Source: Streptomyces sp. MBT65
Lineage (GTDB): Bacteria; Actinomycetota; Actinomycetes; Streptomycetales; Streptomycetaceae
NCBI RefSeq assembly: GCF_016612545.1
Contig: NZ_JAENRY010000032.1
Span: 1-55,515 of the forward strand
Reading direction: 5' to 3'
Length of the DNA: 55,515 nucleotides
In this document: piece after piece, positions 44,324-53,367 of the stretch
How the letters are laid out: each line of letters begins with the position of its first letter
Position numbering within the stretch: position 1 is the stretch's first letter
Position numbers and translations under genes: made by a program
The notes under the pieces: model-generated
What the model was told of the DNA's origin: nothing
Seen by the model: the letters and a program-made list of their open reading frames with translations, nothing else
Database searches by the model: none

Positions 44324-44884
44324 GTGAGATCAGTCAGGAAGGCACCGGGCGAGCTGGACGAGGAGCGTCTCGTCCGGCTGGTGGCCAGGGGCGACCGCGC
44401 TGCGTTCGACGAGCTGTACCGGCGTACCGCGCCATGGATGGCCGTACGGCTGCGCCGCCGTTGCGCCGACGAGCAGATCGTCGCCGAGGTCATGCAGGAG
44501 ACGTACTTGGCGGTGTGGCGCGCGGCGGGCGCGTTCGCGGGGGCCTCGGTGGGCGGGACGGCCCTCGGCTGGCTGTGGACGATCGCGGCGCGCCGCCTCG
44601 TCGACGCCTTCCGGCGCCGGGCCCACCATGCCGAGCCGCCGCTCGCCGCCGCTCCGGCCGGCGCGGCACCCGCCGCCGAGGAGGAGGCGCTCGCGGCGAC
44701 CGTCGGCGGGGACGTCGGTGACGCGCTGCGCCAACTGGCCCCGGAACTCCGGCAGGTACTCCAGGCCATGGTCCTCGACGGGCTCTCCGTCCGGGAGACC
44801 TCCGTCCTGCTCGGGCTGCCCGAGGGCACGGTCAAGACCCGGGCCCGGCGGGCCCGCATCGCGATGCGGAGGGCGCTGACATGA
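44324..44884 (+). CDS. ECF RNA polymerase sigma factor
   Basis: Predicted 186-residue sigma factor from the leaderless GTG at 44324; an in-frame GTG at 44267 is possible. Region 2 (DRAAFDELYRRTAPWMAVRL, VAEVMQETYLAVWRAA, ALGWLWTIAARRLVDAFRRR) and region 4 (PELRQVLQAMVLDGLSVRET, VLLGLPEGTVKTRARRARIA) are clear, with an alanine-rich linker between. It is the first gene of a run of five genes to 48737 (anti-sigma, ABC ATPase, two membrane proteins). The next gene's ATG overlaps its stop (ATGA). Confidence 0.9.
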   Translation: MRSVRKAPGELDEERLVRLVARGDRAAFDELYRRTAPWMAVRLRRRCADEQIVAEVMQETYLAVWRAAGAFAGASVGGTALGWLWTIAARRLVDAFRRRAHHAEPPLAAAPAGAAPAAEEEALAATVGGDVGDALRQLAPELRQVLQAMVLDGLSVRETSVLLGLPEGTVKTRARRARIAMRRALT

Positions 44885-45774
44885 GGCGGATCAAGAAGGC
44901 GGAGGGCGCCGGCCTGGGCGCGGCGCACGCGTCGCCGCGGCTCGTCGACGGCTATGCGCGCGGCGGCACGGATCTCGTGGCCGACGAAGTGTGGGCCGTA
45001 GAAGCCCACTTGGAGGGATGCCGGGTCTGTCGTGACCGGTTGTCGGCGGCCGTCGCGGCAAAGGCACCTGACGTGACGGCGCTCGTCGACGCCGTCCGGT
45101 CCGAGCTCGAACCCCGGCTGGCGGCCGTCGCGCCCCTGCCGCGCCGACGGTTCCGGTCGGTGTGGCTGTCGAGTTGGCTGACGCCCGCGATGGTGCCGTG
45201 GCTGGCCATGATCGTGAGCGTCACGCTGCTCGCGCTGCTGCTCGACCTGGGCGGCGGCGGTCTGGGCCTCGGCGGAGGCGCGGGTTCCGGCTCCCGTCAT
45301 GCGTCCCTGGTGCTGCTGCTCGCGCCGGTCCTGCCCGTGCTCGGCGTCGCGGCCTCGTGGTCGCGGGCGCTCGACCCGGCGTACGAACTGACCGCGTCCG
45401 TACCGCGAGCCGGGCTCCATCTGGTGCTGCGGCGGACGGCGTCCGTGCTCGCCGTGGTCGTGCCCGCGCTGCTGGCGGCGGGCTGGGCGACGGGGGTGCC
45501 GGGCGTGACGGCCGCGCAGTGGCTGCTGCCCTGTCTGGCCTTCACTTCCATGACCCTGGCGCTCGGCGGTGTCGTCGGGGTGACCCGTGCGGCCGTCGCG
45601 CTGGTCGCCGTATGGGCCGCCGTGGTGGTGACCCCGACCATGGCCGCGAGCCGGGCGACCTTCGCCCTGCAGACGGGCGGCGGTCTGCCGGTGTGGGGGC
45701 TGGTCCTCGCGCTCGGCGTCGGGGTCGTGATCGCCCGCAGGGGCGCGTTCTCCGTCCTGGGAGCCCATCAGTGA
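44881..45774 (+). CDS. Zinc-finger anti-sigma domain fused to a polytopic membrane domain
   Basis: Predicted 297-residue membrane protein. The N-terminal part has the anti-sigma H-x3-C-x2-C pattern (EAHLEGCRVCRDR) preceded by a helical segment. From about residue 98 on there are about six hydrophobic helices, unlike ordinary single-pass anti-sigmas. It should bind the ECF factor, whose gene overlaps it. The many-TM region may also form part of the transporter encoded by the next genes, so signal and export may be joined. Confidence 0.8.
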   Translation: MRRIKKAEGAGLGAAHASPRLVDGYARGGTDLVADEVWAVEAHLEGCRVCRDRLSAAVAAKAPDVTALVDAVRSELEPRLAAVAPLPRRRFRSVWLSSWLTPAMVPWLAMIVSVTLLALLLDLGGGGLGLGGGAGSGSRHASLVLLLAPVLPVLGVAASWSRALDPAYELTASVPRAGLHLVLRRTASVLAVVVPALLAAGWATGVPGVTAAQWLLPCLAFTSMTLALGGVVGVTRAAVALVAVWAAVVVTPTMAASRATFALQTGGGLPVWGLVLALGVGVVIARRGAFSVLGAHQ

Positions 45775-45830
45775 ATGCGGACAGAACGAGCGAAGACCCC
45801 ACCCCTCATCCTCTCGGAAAGGACCACCAC

Positions 45831-46640
45831 ATGATGCCCGCGGTGAGCGCGGCCGAGCTCGCGCCGACGCCCTACGCCTGGGAGATCCGGGCCGCCGGAC
45901 TGAAGGTCAGGGCCGGCCGGAAACGCATGGCCGTCGACGGGCTCGACCTGTCGCTGGGTACCGGCGTGCACGGTCTGCTCGGGCCCAACGGGGCCGGCAA
46001 GACCACCCTCATCAGGGCCTTGGCCACGGTCCTCCGCCCCGCCGAGGGCACCCTGGAACTGCTCGGCGAGCCCGCGGGCGGTATGGGCGAGCACCGTGCG
46101 CTGCGGCGCCGGATCGGTTATCTGCCGCAGGAGTTCGGCTACTACAAGCGCTTCACCGTGCGCGAGTTCGTCGAGTACATGGCATGGCTGAAGGAGGTGC
46201 CCAGGGCGGACATCCCGGGGGCCGTGCAGCGGGCCGTGGAACGAGTGGGTCTGGCCGACCGGGCCGAGGAGCGGATGAAGGCGCTGTCGGGCGGCATGGT
46301 CCGGCGGGTCGGCATCGCCCAGGCCATCGTGAACGACCCGGCGATCCTGCTCCTCGACGAACCGACGGCCGGCCTGGACCCGGCGCAACGGCTGCGCTTC
46401 CGCGGGCTGTTGCAGGAACTGGGCACGGACACCTGTGTGGTCGTCTCGACCCACCTGGTCGAGGACGTCGCCGCCGCCTGCACGGACGTGGTGCTCTTCG
46501 CCGAAGGCCGGCTGGTCTTCCAGGGCACCCCGGACGAACTGGCCGCCGCCGGCGGCCCCGAACACGTCGGCGACAGCCCGCTGGAGCGCGGCTACTCGGC
46601 CCTGCTCCTGAACCCCGAACGAGAGAGGGGTTCCTGGTGA
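45831..46640 (+). CDS. ABC transporter ATP-binding protein
   Basis: Predicted 269-residue ATPase: Walker A GPNGAGKTT, Q-loop YLPQEFGYYKRF, signature LSGGMVRRVGIA, Walker B ILLLDEPTAGLDP and switch His in VSTHLVEDV. ATG at 45831 follows GGAAAGGA by 8 nt. A GTG at 45771 overlapping the previous stop (GTGA) would add 20 residues and is also possible. The overlapping next gene and co-direction show that it belongs to the sigma-led operon. Confidence 0.9.
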   Translation: MMPAVSAAELAPTPYAWEIRAAGLKVRAGRKRMAVDGLDLSLGTGVHGLLGPNGAGKTTLIRALATVLRPAEGTLELLGEPAGGMGEHRALRRRIGYLPQEFGYYKRFTVREFVEYMAWLKEVPRADIPGAVQRAVERVGLADRAEERMKALSGGMVRRVGIAQAIVNDPAILLLDEPTAGLDPAQRLRFRGLLQELGTDTCVVVSTHLVEDVAAACTDVVLFAEGRLVFQGTPDELAAAGGPEHVGDSPLERGYSALLLNPERERGSW

Positions 46641-48106
46641 ACGCCCGTGTCCCGCACGCCGCACCGAACGCCCGTGTCCCGCGCGCCGCACCGAACTTCC
46701 GTCCGGACCTCCGCGTCCTGCGCATCGAGCTGAGACGCTCCGTCGCCCCGTGGGCGGGCACCGTCATCCTGGCCAGTTCGCTCGCGTTCCTCTACCTGCT
46801 GAAGAGCTCCTCGTGGTGGCACGGCACCACGGCCTGGACCGCCCAGTGGACGTCCCTCGCCATGTGGACCCGCAGCCTGCTGTTCTATCTGTGGCCGCTC
46901 GCCGTGGGCTTCGGCGCTCTCCAGGGCCTGCGCGACCACCGCTCCAGGATGACCGAACTGCTGACGAGCACCCCCCGCCCCGCCCGCCACCGCGCGGCCG
47001 TACCGGCGGGCGCCACGGCGATCACGCTGACCTCGGCCTTCGCGCTCCTCGTCCTGGTCGGCGGCGTCCAGGTCCCCGCCCACACGTCGTACACGCATCT
47101 CGGCTGGCTGCCGATCTCCCTGGTGGGCGCCCTCTTCCTCGTCGCGGGAGCCCTGCTGGGCATGGGCGCCGCACGCACCCTGCCGTCCGTGCTGACCCCG
47201 CCGCTCCTGGCCGTCAGTGCCTTCACCTTCACCGCGCTCATGCACATGTCCCTCGGCCGTACGACGACGACCGCCCCGGCGACGGGCCTCGACAGCACAC
47301 AGCCGAACCGTCTCTCCCTCCTCTCACCGGAGGTCGAAGAGGTCCGCAGCACACTCGTCACGCTCTCCACCCCCGTCCACATCGGGCAGACGATCTGGCT
47401 CCTCGGCATGGCCCTGACCGGCTTCGCGCTGCTGATCGCCGCGACCCCGCGCGCCCGGCTGACCGCCCTGGCCCCCGTCCTGGCGGGCGCGGTCCTCGCC
47501 CTGCTCGTCCTGCCCTCCGACCCGCGCCGGATGTACGTCGTCGACAAGACCGCAGCCGAACTGGTGTGCGACGGCCCGGTCTGTGTGACCCGAGCACACC
47601 AGGACCGCCTCGCCGACCTGGAGGCCCCCGGAAAGAAGGCGCTACGGCTGCTGCGGGCCGCCCTCGGCGACCGGGCGCCGGTCTCGGTCCGGGAGAACAC
47701 CGCCGTCCTGCCGGAAGGCTCCACGCCGAAGTGGTCCCGTACGACCGTGCTGTTCACCTTCGACGACGAGATCGTCACCGCCGCTTCGACGAGCGAGGAA
47801 CTGACCTGGGCCCTGCTCGCCAAAGGCCTCGTGCCGGGGTGCACTCCCGTCGGCTGGAGCGGCTTCGGGGACGACGAGTACGCGCAGGCCGTAGCGGTGG
47901 GCTGGGTCCTCGGGGACCTGAAACCACTGCCCGGAACACCGTCGGCGGCGCGGGGTGAACTCGCCGCGAAGTCCGGCTCGGCATGGAGGCGACTCGAGGC
48001 CCTCCCGCCGGCCGAACAGCTCTCACGGATCAACGCGATGCGGGCCGCCGCGCTCTCCTGCGAGGGGGACCCGTTCGAGGTGCTGACCCATGAGGTGTCC
48101 CGGTGA
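46637..48106 (+). CDS. ABC-2-like membrane protein with large C-terminal extracytoplasmic domain
   Basis: Predicted 489-residue permease-like protein. GTG at 46637 overlaps the ATPase stop (GTGA). A basic N-terminus is followed by about six TM helices (TVILASSLAFLYLL, LLFYLWPLAVGFG, TLTSAFALLVLVGGVQ, PISLVGALFLVAGALLGMGA, IWLLGMALTGFALLIAA, LAPVLAGAVLALLVLP). From about residue 295 a soluble domain begins with two Cys (VCDGPVCVTRAHQD), then LPEGSTPKWSRTTVLFTFDD and more, and is not recognised. N-terminal NARVPHAAP is repeated (NARVPRAAP). Confidence 0.8.
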   Translation: MNARVPHAAPNARVPRAAPNFRPDLRVLRIELRRSVAPWAGTVILASSLAFLYLLKSSSWWHGTTAWTAQWTSLAMWTRSLLFYLWPLAVGFGALQGLRDHRSRMTELLTSTPRPARHRAAVPAGATAITLTSAFALLVLVGGVQVPAHTSYTHLGWLPISLVGALFLVAGALLGMGAARTLPSVLTPPLLAVSAFTFTALMHMSLGRTTTTAPATGLDSTQPNRLSLLSPEVEEVRSTLVTLSTPVHIGQTIWLLGMALTGFALLIAATPRARLTALAPVLAGAVLALLVLPSDPRRMYVVDKTAAELVCDGPVCVTRAHQDRLADLEAPGKKALRLLRAALGDRAPVSVRENTAVLPEGSTPKWSRTTVLFTFDDEIVTAASTSEELTWALLAKGLVPGCTPVGWSGFGDDEYAQAVAVGWVLGDLKPLPGTPSAARGELAAKSGSAWRRLEALPPAEQLSRINAMRAAALSCEGDPFEVLTHEVSR

Positions 48107-48131
48107 GCCGGGGTCCGGGAGATGGAGACGG

Positions 48132-48737
48132 GTGCAGGTGAGAGGGGTGCCGGTGAGATGGCTGACGCTGTACGCCCGCTCCCGTCAGGTGCCCGCGTCG
48201 CTGGCCGCGCTGGTGATCGGCGCGGCCGCGGTGTGGGCCCTGTCCCGGGACGGCGGCGGGGGACCCGGGGACGGTGATCCGCGGCTGTCCGTGCTCGTCC
48301 TCGCCCTGGGGGTGATGGCGGCCTCGATCGGGCTCGGCGGACAGGACCTCGCGCTGGACCGGACGGCCGCGATCCGCTGGGTGCCACGGAGAGCGGCGCA
48401 TGTGCTGCTGGCCGGCGCGGTCGTCGCCGCGGTGCCGTTGTCCGTACGGGCGTTGGGCTCGGACATGGGGGCCACCGCCGCGTTCGTCCTCCGGGACAGC
48501 GCGGGCCTGACGGGACTGGCGGCTCTGGGCGCGGCCCTCTCGGGCGGCCCGAACGCGTGGACGCTCCCGTTCGCCTGGCTGTCGGTCTCGCTCTTCGCCC
48601 CGCCCGCCACGGGTACGCCGACACGGGTGGCGGCCTGGCTGCTGCTGCCGTCCGGCACACCGGAGGCCACCTGGACGGCACTGCTTCTCCTGATCAGCGG
48701 GACGGCGGCCTATGCCGTGGCGGGACCGAGGCGGTAG
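48132..48737 (+). CDS. Membrane protein, probable second transporter subunit
   Basis: Predicted about 201 residues with six hydrophobic helices (SLAALVIGAAAVWAL, LSVLVLALGVMAASIGL, HVLLAGAVVAAVPLSV, SAGLTGLAALGAALSG, WTLPFAWLSVSLFA, TALLLLISGTAAYAVAG). Family not recognised. Start is uncertain: several in-frame GTGs follow GGAGATGGAG (48132, 48138), and an ATG at 48090 overlaps the previous gene. It closes the operon; likely a partner of the ATPase and the preceding membrane protein. Confidence 0.65.
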   Translation: MQVRGVPVRWLTLYARSRQVPASLAALVIGAAAVWALSRDGGGGPGDGDPRLSVLVLALGVMAASIGLGGQDLALDRTAAIRWVPRRAAHVLLAGAVVAAVPLSVRALGSDMGATAAFVLRDSAGLTGLAALGAALSGGPNAWTLPFAWLSVSLFAPPATGTPTRVAAWLLLPSGTPEATWTALLLLISGTAAYAVAGPRR

Positions 48738-48808
48738 GCGAGCGCTCTCAGGTTCAGGAAGCAGGCGATCTCGGGTCCAGGACGAGGAGCCGGTGACCGA
48801 GAGGACGG

Positions 48809-49996
48809 GGCTATCTCAACACGGTCTATTTCGGCCGGGGTTCGGCCGGCATCGAGGCCGCCGCCCGCAACTACTTCGGCGTGGACACCCGGAACCTGAC
48901 CGTCTCCCAGGGCGCCGCGCTGGCAGCGATCGTGAACATCCCCTCGTACTACGAGAAGGTGGGCTCCGACCCCAAGGTCACCTCGACGCTCAGGGCCCGC
49001 TGGGCATGGGTGCTCGACGCGATGGCGACCAGCGGCGCCATCACACCGAAGCAGCGCGCCGACGCCGTCTTCCCGGCGTTCCGTTTCTATCCGCCGGGCA
49101 CGACCGAGGGGCAACGGCAGTACATGATCGACGTGGCGGCGAAGGAGGCGGCCGACCGACTCGGCATCACCGAGGACCAGTTGGCACGCGACGGCTACAC
49201 CGTCCACACGACGTTCGACCTGGCCTTGCAGGACGCCACGACGGAGGCGGTGAAAGACACCAAGAACAGCCAGGGAGACAAGGGCGGCAACGCCGGCAAG
49301 GGCGACAAGCGCCACCAGGGGGTCACCGTCCACACCGCGGTCGTGGCGATGAAGCCCGGCGACGGGGCGGTCCGGCTGCTGTACGGCGGGGCGGACTACG
49401 CCCGCCAGCCGTTCAACGACGCGGTGGGCGGCGCGGTCGAAGCCGGAACGGCACTGGACCCCTTCACCGAGGCCCGCCTGGACGGCCCCCTGACCGCGCT
49501 GCGGAAAACCGCCGCCCCGACCCCCCTCCAACTGGCCGCGGCCTACGCGACGGTCGCGGCGAACGGTCTCTACGCGGCCCCGTACACGGTCACCAAGATC
49601 ACCCGTGACGGACACCCGGTGTACACCGCGCACCCCGAGACCCGCCGCGCGCTGAACGAAAAAGACGCGTTCATGGTGAGCGCGTCGATGTCCAAGACCG
49701 GCACGACGGACAAGGAAACGACCCCCTCGCCCGTCCCCAGCCAGCAGACCCCCCAGCTCTTCTACACCGCCGGAGCAGGCGGCGGCATCACCCGCCGCAC
49801 CATCTGGTCCACCGCCCTGAACCCCCAACTCACCGTGACCGTCGCCCTCTTCGCCGACCACCCCGGCAAGAAGAAGAACACGACCGCCCCCGCCCAACTC
49901 CCGAACGATCCACCACCGGCCGAGTCGGCGCAGGAGACGACGGCGGAGATCTGGCGACTGGCGACGTCACAGGGCCGCGTCTCCACCCTGAGATAG
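48809..49996 (+). pseudogene. Truncated class A PBP gene with internal deletion
   Basis: The frame begins within the glycosyltransferase domain (YLNTVYFGRGSAGIEAAARN, VSQGAALAAIVNIPS) and no start codon or N-terminal half exists. Farther on, the transpeptidase nucleophile region is altered (AGTALDPFTEA in place of AGSTFKPFTLA, no Ser or Lys) and about 100 residues around SxN are missing before TPLQLAAAYATVAANG. KTG is retained (SKTGTTDK). It is therefore a decayed paralogue of class A PBPs; the frame downstream of 48881 remains open but is not expected to be functional. It follows the ABC operon by 71 bp. Confidence 0.75.
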
Positions 49997-50044
49997 AGCC
50001 CCCGCTCCTCCCCCACGCCGACGATTCCCCCTCCAACCGCCGGA

Positions 50045-50410
50045 ATGCTTACGGACATGGACATCACTTCGCTCACCGTCGTACTCAGTGTGATCGTGGT
50101 CGTCGCGGCATCGGTCCTCATCGCCTTCAACGAACCGCCGCTGTGGGTCTACCTATTGAGCTGCGCGGGCTCGTATCCACTGGGCAGCGCGCTGCTCGGC
50201 GGGCCGGACTTCACCTCGCCCATCGCGGACGGTTCCATGGCCGCCTGGGGACTGCGACTCGCGGTCGCCTCCACGGTCACGGTCGTGCTGAGTTTCCTCT
50301 TCGGCAAGGACTGCCGCGCGGGTGCCGAAGCCGACGGAACTCCCCCTCGCGAGCCCCGACTTCCCGAACCCGCCCGTGATTCTTACGAACCCCGGACATC
50401 AACCCAATAG
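50045..50410 (+). CDS. Small membrane protein, unknown function
   Basis: Predicted 121 residues (117 if the ATG at 50057 is used). Three hydrophobic segments (LTVVLSVIVVVAASVLIAF, LWVYLLSCAGSYPLGSALLG, GLRLAVASTVTVVLSFLF) are followed by a hydrophilic Pro/Glu-rich tail. I do not recognise the family. It lies alone between the PBP pseudogene and the lactonase-fold gene. Confidence 0.5.
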   Translation: MLTDMDITSLTVVLSVIVVVAASVLIAFNEPPLWVYLLSCAGSYPLGSALLGGPDFTSPIADGSMAAWGLRLAVASTVTVVLSFLFGKDCRAGAEADGTPPREPRLPEPARDSYEPRTSTQ

Positions 50411-50519
50411 TGCACCTTATGACCGTTTTACCCCCTCCTCGCGGTCTAGCGTTGCGAACCGTCCGGCGCTGCGTGAGACGCCGCCGGCTCTCCCGTCCCG
50501 CACAGAGGAGTACGCACGC

Positions 50520-51677
50520 ATGACTCTCGCCAGGCCCCGCGCCACCCGCATCGCCCGCACCCTCGGTACCGGCACGATCGTCGCCGCCGCAGCGCTCTTC
50601 GCCGCACCCGCGGCCGGTGCCGCGGACGGCCCCCAAAGCCTCAACTCCCCGCACCACAGCGGCCGTTCGACCGTGTTCGTGCAGAGCGACGACACGAGCG
50701 CGAACACCGTCGTCGCCTACGACCGCGCCCCCGACGGCACCCTCACCCAGCAGGGCATCCACGCCACCGGCGGCAAGGGCGGCATCCTCCCCGGCACCGT
50801 CGCGGACCACCTGGCCTCGCAGGGTTCGCTCGCCTACGACCGCGACCACCAGTTGCTCTACGCCGTGAACGCGGGCAGCGACACCGTGACCGTCTTCGCC
50901 GTGCGCGGCACCCGGCTCCGGCGGGTCCAGGAGATCTCCAGCGGCGGAAGTTTCCCGGTCAGCGTCACCTTCCACGACAACCGGGTCTACGTCGCCAACA
51001 CGCTCGGCGGCGGTTCCGTCCAGGGCTTCGCGCGGACCGGCGAACGCCTGGTGAAGGTGGACTCCTGGCACCGCAACCTCGGCCTGGACAAGGGGACTTC
51101 GGCCGTCGGGCAGATCTCCTTCACTCCGGACGGTTCGAAGCTCGTGGTCACCACCAAGGCCTCGGGGCAGAGCATCGACGTCTTCCCGGTCGGCGTGCAC
51201 AGCGGACCGTCCGCGCACCCCGTGGTGACCTCGACGCCGGGTGCCGTGCCGTTCGGGTTCGCCTTCGACCCCGCCGGACGGATCCGGGTGACGGAGGCGG
51301 GCACCAACTCGGTGGGCACCTTCACGGTCGGCCGCGACGGCAGACTGACGGCGAAGGGAACCGTCCCGACCGGCCAGACCGCCACCTGCTGGGCGGTCAC
51401 CGCCGGACACCACCTCTACGTCTCGAACGCCGGGAGCGGCACCCTGTCCGGCTACCGGGTGGGTCCCCAGGGCGAGTTGACCGCCCTGGGCAACACGACC
51501 ACCGACGCCGGCACGGTGGACGCGGCGGCCTCGTCGGACGGGCGGTACCTGTACGTCCAGACCGGCATCAAGGGTGCGGTGGACGAGTTCCGGGTCGGCA
51601 AGAACGGTTCACTCACGGCGATCGGCTCGGTCGTCGTACCGGGTGCGGTCGGCGGCGAGGGCATCGCCGCGGGCTGA
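50520..51677 (+). CDS. Secreted lactonase-like seven-bladed propeller protein
   Basis: Predicted 385-residue exported protein. ATG at 50520 has GAGGAG about 9 nt upstream; a twin-Arg-poor Sec signal ends at AAGA-A near residue 35. The body is a YVTN/lactonase-type propeller: VVAYDRAPDGTLTQQG, LLYAVNAGSDTVTVFAVRG, RVYVANTLGGGSVQGFAR, FTPDGSKLVVTTKASGQSID, HLYVSNAGSGTLSGYRVG and YLYVQTGIKGAVDEFRVG. It resembles 6-phosphogluconolactonase-fold proteins, but enzyme activity is unproven, and a surface or adhesive role is as likely. Confidence 0.85.
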   Translation: MTLARPRATRIARTLGTGTIVAAAALFAAPAAGAADGPQSLNSPHHSGRSTVFVQSDDTSANTVVAYDRAPDGTLTQQGIHATGGKGGILPGTVADHLASQGSLAYDRDHQLLYAVNAGSDTVTVFAVRGTRLRRVQEISSGGSFPVSVTFHDNRVYVANTLGGGSVQGFARTGERLVKVDSWHRNLGLDKGTSAVGQISFTPDGSKLVVTTKASGQSIDVFPVGVHSGPSAHPVVTSTPGAVPFGFAFDPAGRIRVTEAGTNSVGTFTVGRDGRLTAKGTVPTGQTATCWAVTAGHHLYVSNAGSGTLSGYRVGPQGELTALGNTTTDAGTVDAAASSDGRYLYVQTGIKGAVDEFRVGKNGSLTAIGSVVVPGAVGGEGIAAG

Positions 51678-51737
51678 CGGGCGGCAACAGGCGGATGGTG
51701 GGTGCTCTCATCGGGGACGAGGGCACCCGCCCTCCGT

Positions 51738-52094
51738 TCAAACGAGCCCCGTGACCGTCACCGTGACCCTCGGCGCGGACGGCCCGACTCCCGTCGGCAG
51801 CAAGGCACCCAGCCGCCGTTCCACCGTGTCCCGGACCACCCGGGCCACGTCCACGGTCCTGGCCCGCCGTAGCGCGACGACATGGATCTCGACGTGCCAG
51901 GGCCCGTCCCCGTCCGGCCGGGTCAACCGGACCCCGGCGGGCGACGCCCCACCGGACCGTGACAGCGCCGAACGCAAGCGGTCGGTCAACCCCGGTCTGA
52001 GGAAGGCCACCCCCGTGACACTCTCCGCGGCCAGGGCGACTTCCGCGACGAGGGTCGCGTACGCCGGGCTCTCGTCGTTCACGGGCGCGGTCAT
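51738..52094 (-). CDS. Asp23/Gls24-like small protein
   Basis: Predicted 118 residues, last gene of the minus-strand sigma operon and overlapping the preceding anti-sigma stop (ATGA). The pattern (ATLVAEVALAAESVTGVAFL, HVEIHVVALRRARTVDVARV, VRDTVERRLGALLPTG, PRVTVTVTGLV) follows the Asp23 fold: a helix with 'I...A..A....GV', a central strand, a helix with 'V...V' and a final 'V.V.V..L' strand. It is shorter and weaker than the clear Asp23 gene at 53492, so the family call is moderate. No TM or signal. Confidence 0.6.
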   Translation of the reverse strand: MTAPVNDESPAYATLVAEVALAAESVTGVAFLRPGLTDRLRSALSRSGGASPAGVRLTRPDGDGPWHVEIHVVALRRARTVDVARVVRDTVERRLGALLPTGVGPSAPRVTVTVTGLV

Positions 52095-52708
52095 GCGGTA
52101 CGACCTTCCTGGCCGTCGTCGGCCGAGACGGGGACGAGATCGGTGACACGGATGTCAACTGCCGTGACGCCCATGCCCAGTTCACGGTCCGCGGCCTCCC
52201 ACACCCGTTCACGCACGAGGGCCGCGAGCTCGGGCAGCGGGGCGTCGGCCGGAGCGTGAATATCGAGCCGGACCGCGACCGTGCCGTCGGCATCCCCATC
52301 GGCATCGCCCTCCGCGCCGCCGTGGTCACCGGCGTCGAACAGCCGACAGGAACCCGCCCTCACCCCCGCCACCGTCTCGGCCGCCGCGCGCAGCGCACGC
52401 GCCGCGACCGCCTCCATGATCCACAGGTCCTCGGCGGGCTCACCGAGCGGCAGCGGACGGCCCGGACGCAGTTCCAGGCGTACGACGTCCATGATCCGCC
52501 GGGTCAGCGGCTCGGGGTCGTAGCCGGAGGCGGTGGTGTCCGTCTCCTCCTGCAACCCGAGCACCACGGACTCCAGTCGGTCGAGTCCCCGCACGGCCTC
52601 ACGGCAGTGCGGGCAGGTGCGGAAGTGGGGGTCGTCGGTCTGCTCCTCCCAGTCGTTCCAGGTCTGCGACAACAGCCGTCCGCAGGGCAGGAGTTCGTCG
52701 TCGGTCAT
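52091..52708 (-). CDS. Zinc-finger anti-sigma domain fused to an Asp23-like domain
   Basis: Predicted 205-residue soluble protein. Residues about 1-60 carry the anti-sigma zinc-finger pattern H-x3-C-x2-C (PHFRTCPHCREAV). After a linker, residues 110-205 match the Asp23 fold: LWIMEAVAARALRAAAETVA, GVRAG, then VAVRLDIHAPADAPLPELAA, LVRERVWEAADREL and VTAVDIRVTDLVP. No TM segment is present, unlike most ECF anti-sigmas. The ATG overlaps the sigma stop by four bases. Most simply, the Asp23-like part lets the anti-sigma sense or join the envelope Asp23 complex encoded in the divergent operon. Confidence 0.7.
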   Translation of the reverse strand: MTDDELLPCGRLLSQTWNDWEEQTDDPHFRTCPHCREAVRGLDRLESVVLGLQEETDTTASGYDPEPLTRRIMDVVRLELRPGRPLPLGEPAEDLWIMEAVAARALRAAAETVAGVRAGSCRLFDAGDHGGAEGDADGDADGTVAVRLDIHAPADAPLPELAALVRERVWEAADRELGMGVTAVDIRVTDLVPVSADDGQEGRTA

Positions 52709-53307
52709 CGCCAGGCCCCCAATGCTTGGGTCAGAGATCGGCGGGCGCGGAAGACGCGGGCGCGGACCGCTTCCTGACTGATGCCGACCGCGTCCGCGAC
52801 GAACTCGTAGGAACGGCCGTCCAGTTCGCGCAGCACCCAGCACGCGCGCTGTTCGGCCGAGAGGAGGTCGAGCGCGTCCCGCAGTTCGCGGACCGCGTCC
52901 CGGCCCTCGGCGATCCGGGCCGGAGAGGTGGTGTACTCGGCCGCGGCCACGTCACCGGCCGCCTCCAGCGTGGCCACCGGCCGACGCGAACGCAGCACGT
53001 TCAGACAGCGGTTGGTGACGATCCGGTACATCCAGGTGCCGAAGGCGGAACGCCCCTGGAACTCCGGCAGCCGCCGCCAGGCACTGAGAAAGGCGTCCTG
53101 TACGGCGTCCTCCGCCTCCGCGCCGGTACCGAGCAGACTCGTGGCGAGCCGGATCAGCGCGGGCGCGTGCCGCTGCACGAGCACGGCGAAGGCGTCCTCG
53201 TCCCCCTCGGCGGCCCGGACCGCGAGCAGGGCGTCATCGGCGTCTGCCGCGTCAGCCGTGTCGGCCCGGCTGTCCGGGGGTGCGTTCTGCGTGCGGGGCC
53301 CCGCCAC
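52705..53307 (-). CDS. ECF RNA polymerase sigma factor of the Asp23 cluster
   Basis: Predicted 200-residue ECF sigma factor. Region 2 (DEDAFAVLVQRHAPALIRLA, AEDAVQDAFLSAWRRLPEFQ, FGTWMYRIVTNRCLNVLRSR) and region 4 (LDLLSAEQRACWVLRELDGR, SYEFVADAVGISQEAVRARV, FRARRSLTQAL) are complete. It is first in a three-gene overlapping operon (sigma, anti-sigma/Asp23 fusion, Asp23-like). Its promoter is the right half of the symmetric site at 53368-53417 and carries a canonical ECF -35 (GGAACC), so it probably drives its own transcription. Confidence 0.92.
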   Translation of the reverse strand: MAGPRTQNAPPDSRADTADAADADDALLAVRAAEGDEDAFAVLVQRHAPALIRLATSLLGTGAEAEDAVQDAFLSAWRRLPEFQGRSAFGTWMYRIVTNRCLNVLRSRRPVATLEAAGDVAAAEYTTSPARIAEGRDAVRELRDALDLLSAEQRACWVLRELDGRSYEFVADAVGISQEAVRARVFRARRSLTQALGAWR

Positions 53308-53367
53308 TGGGCGGCTCCTCTCGTCCGGTCTTCTGAAGGTTGGACACAGCCGCGCCGTCCCCGTTAC

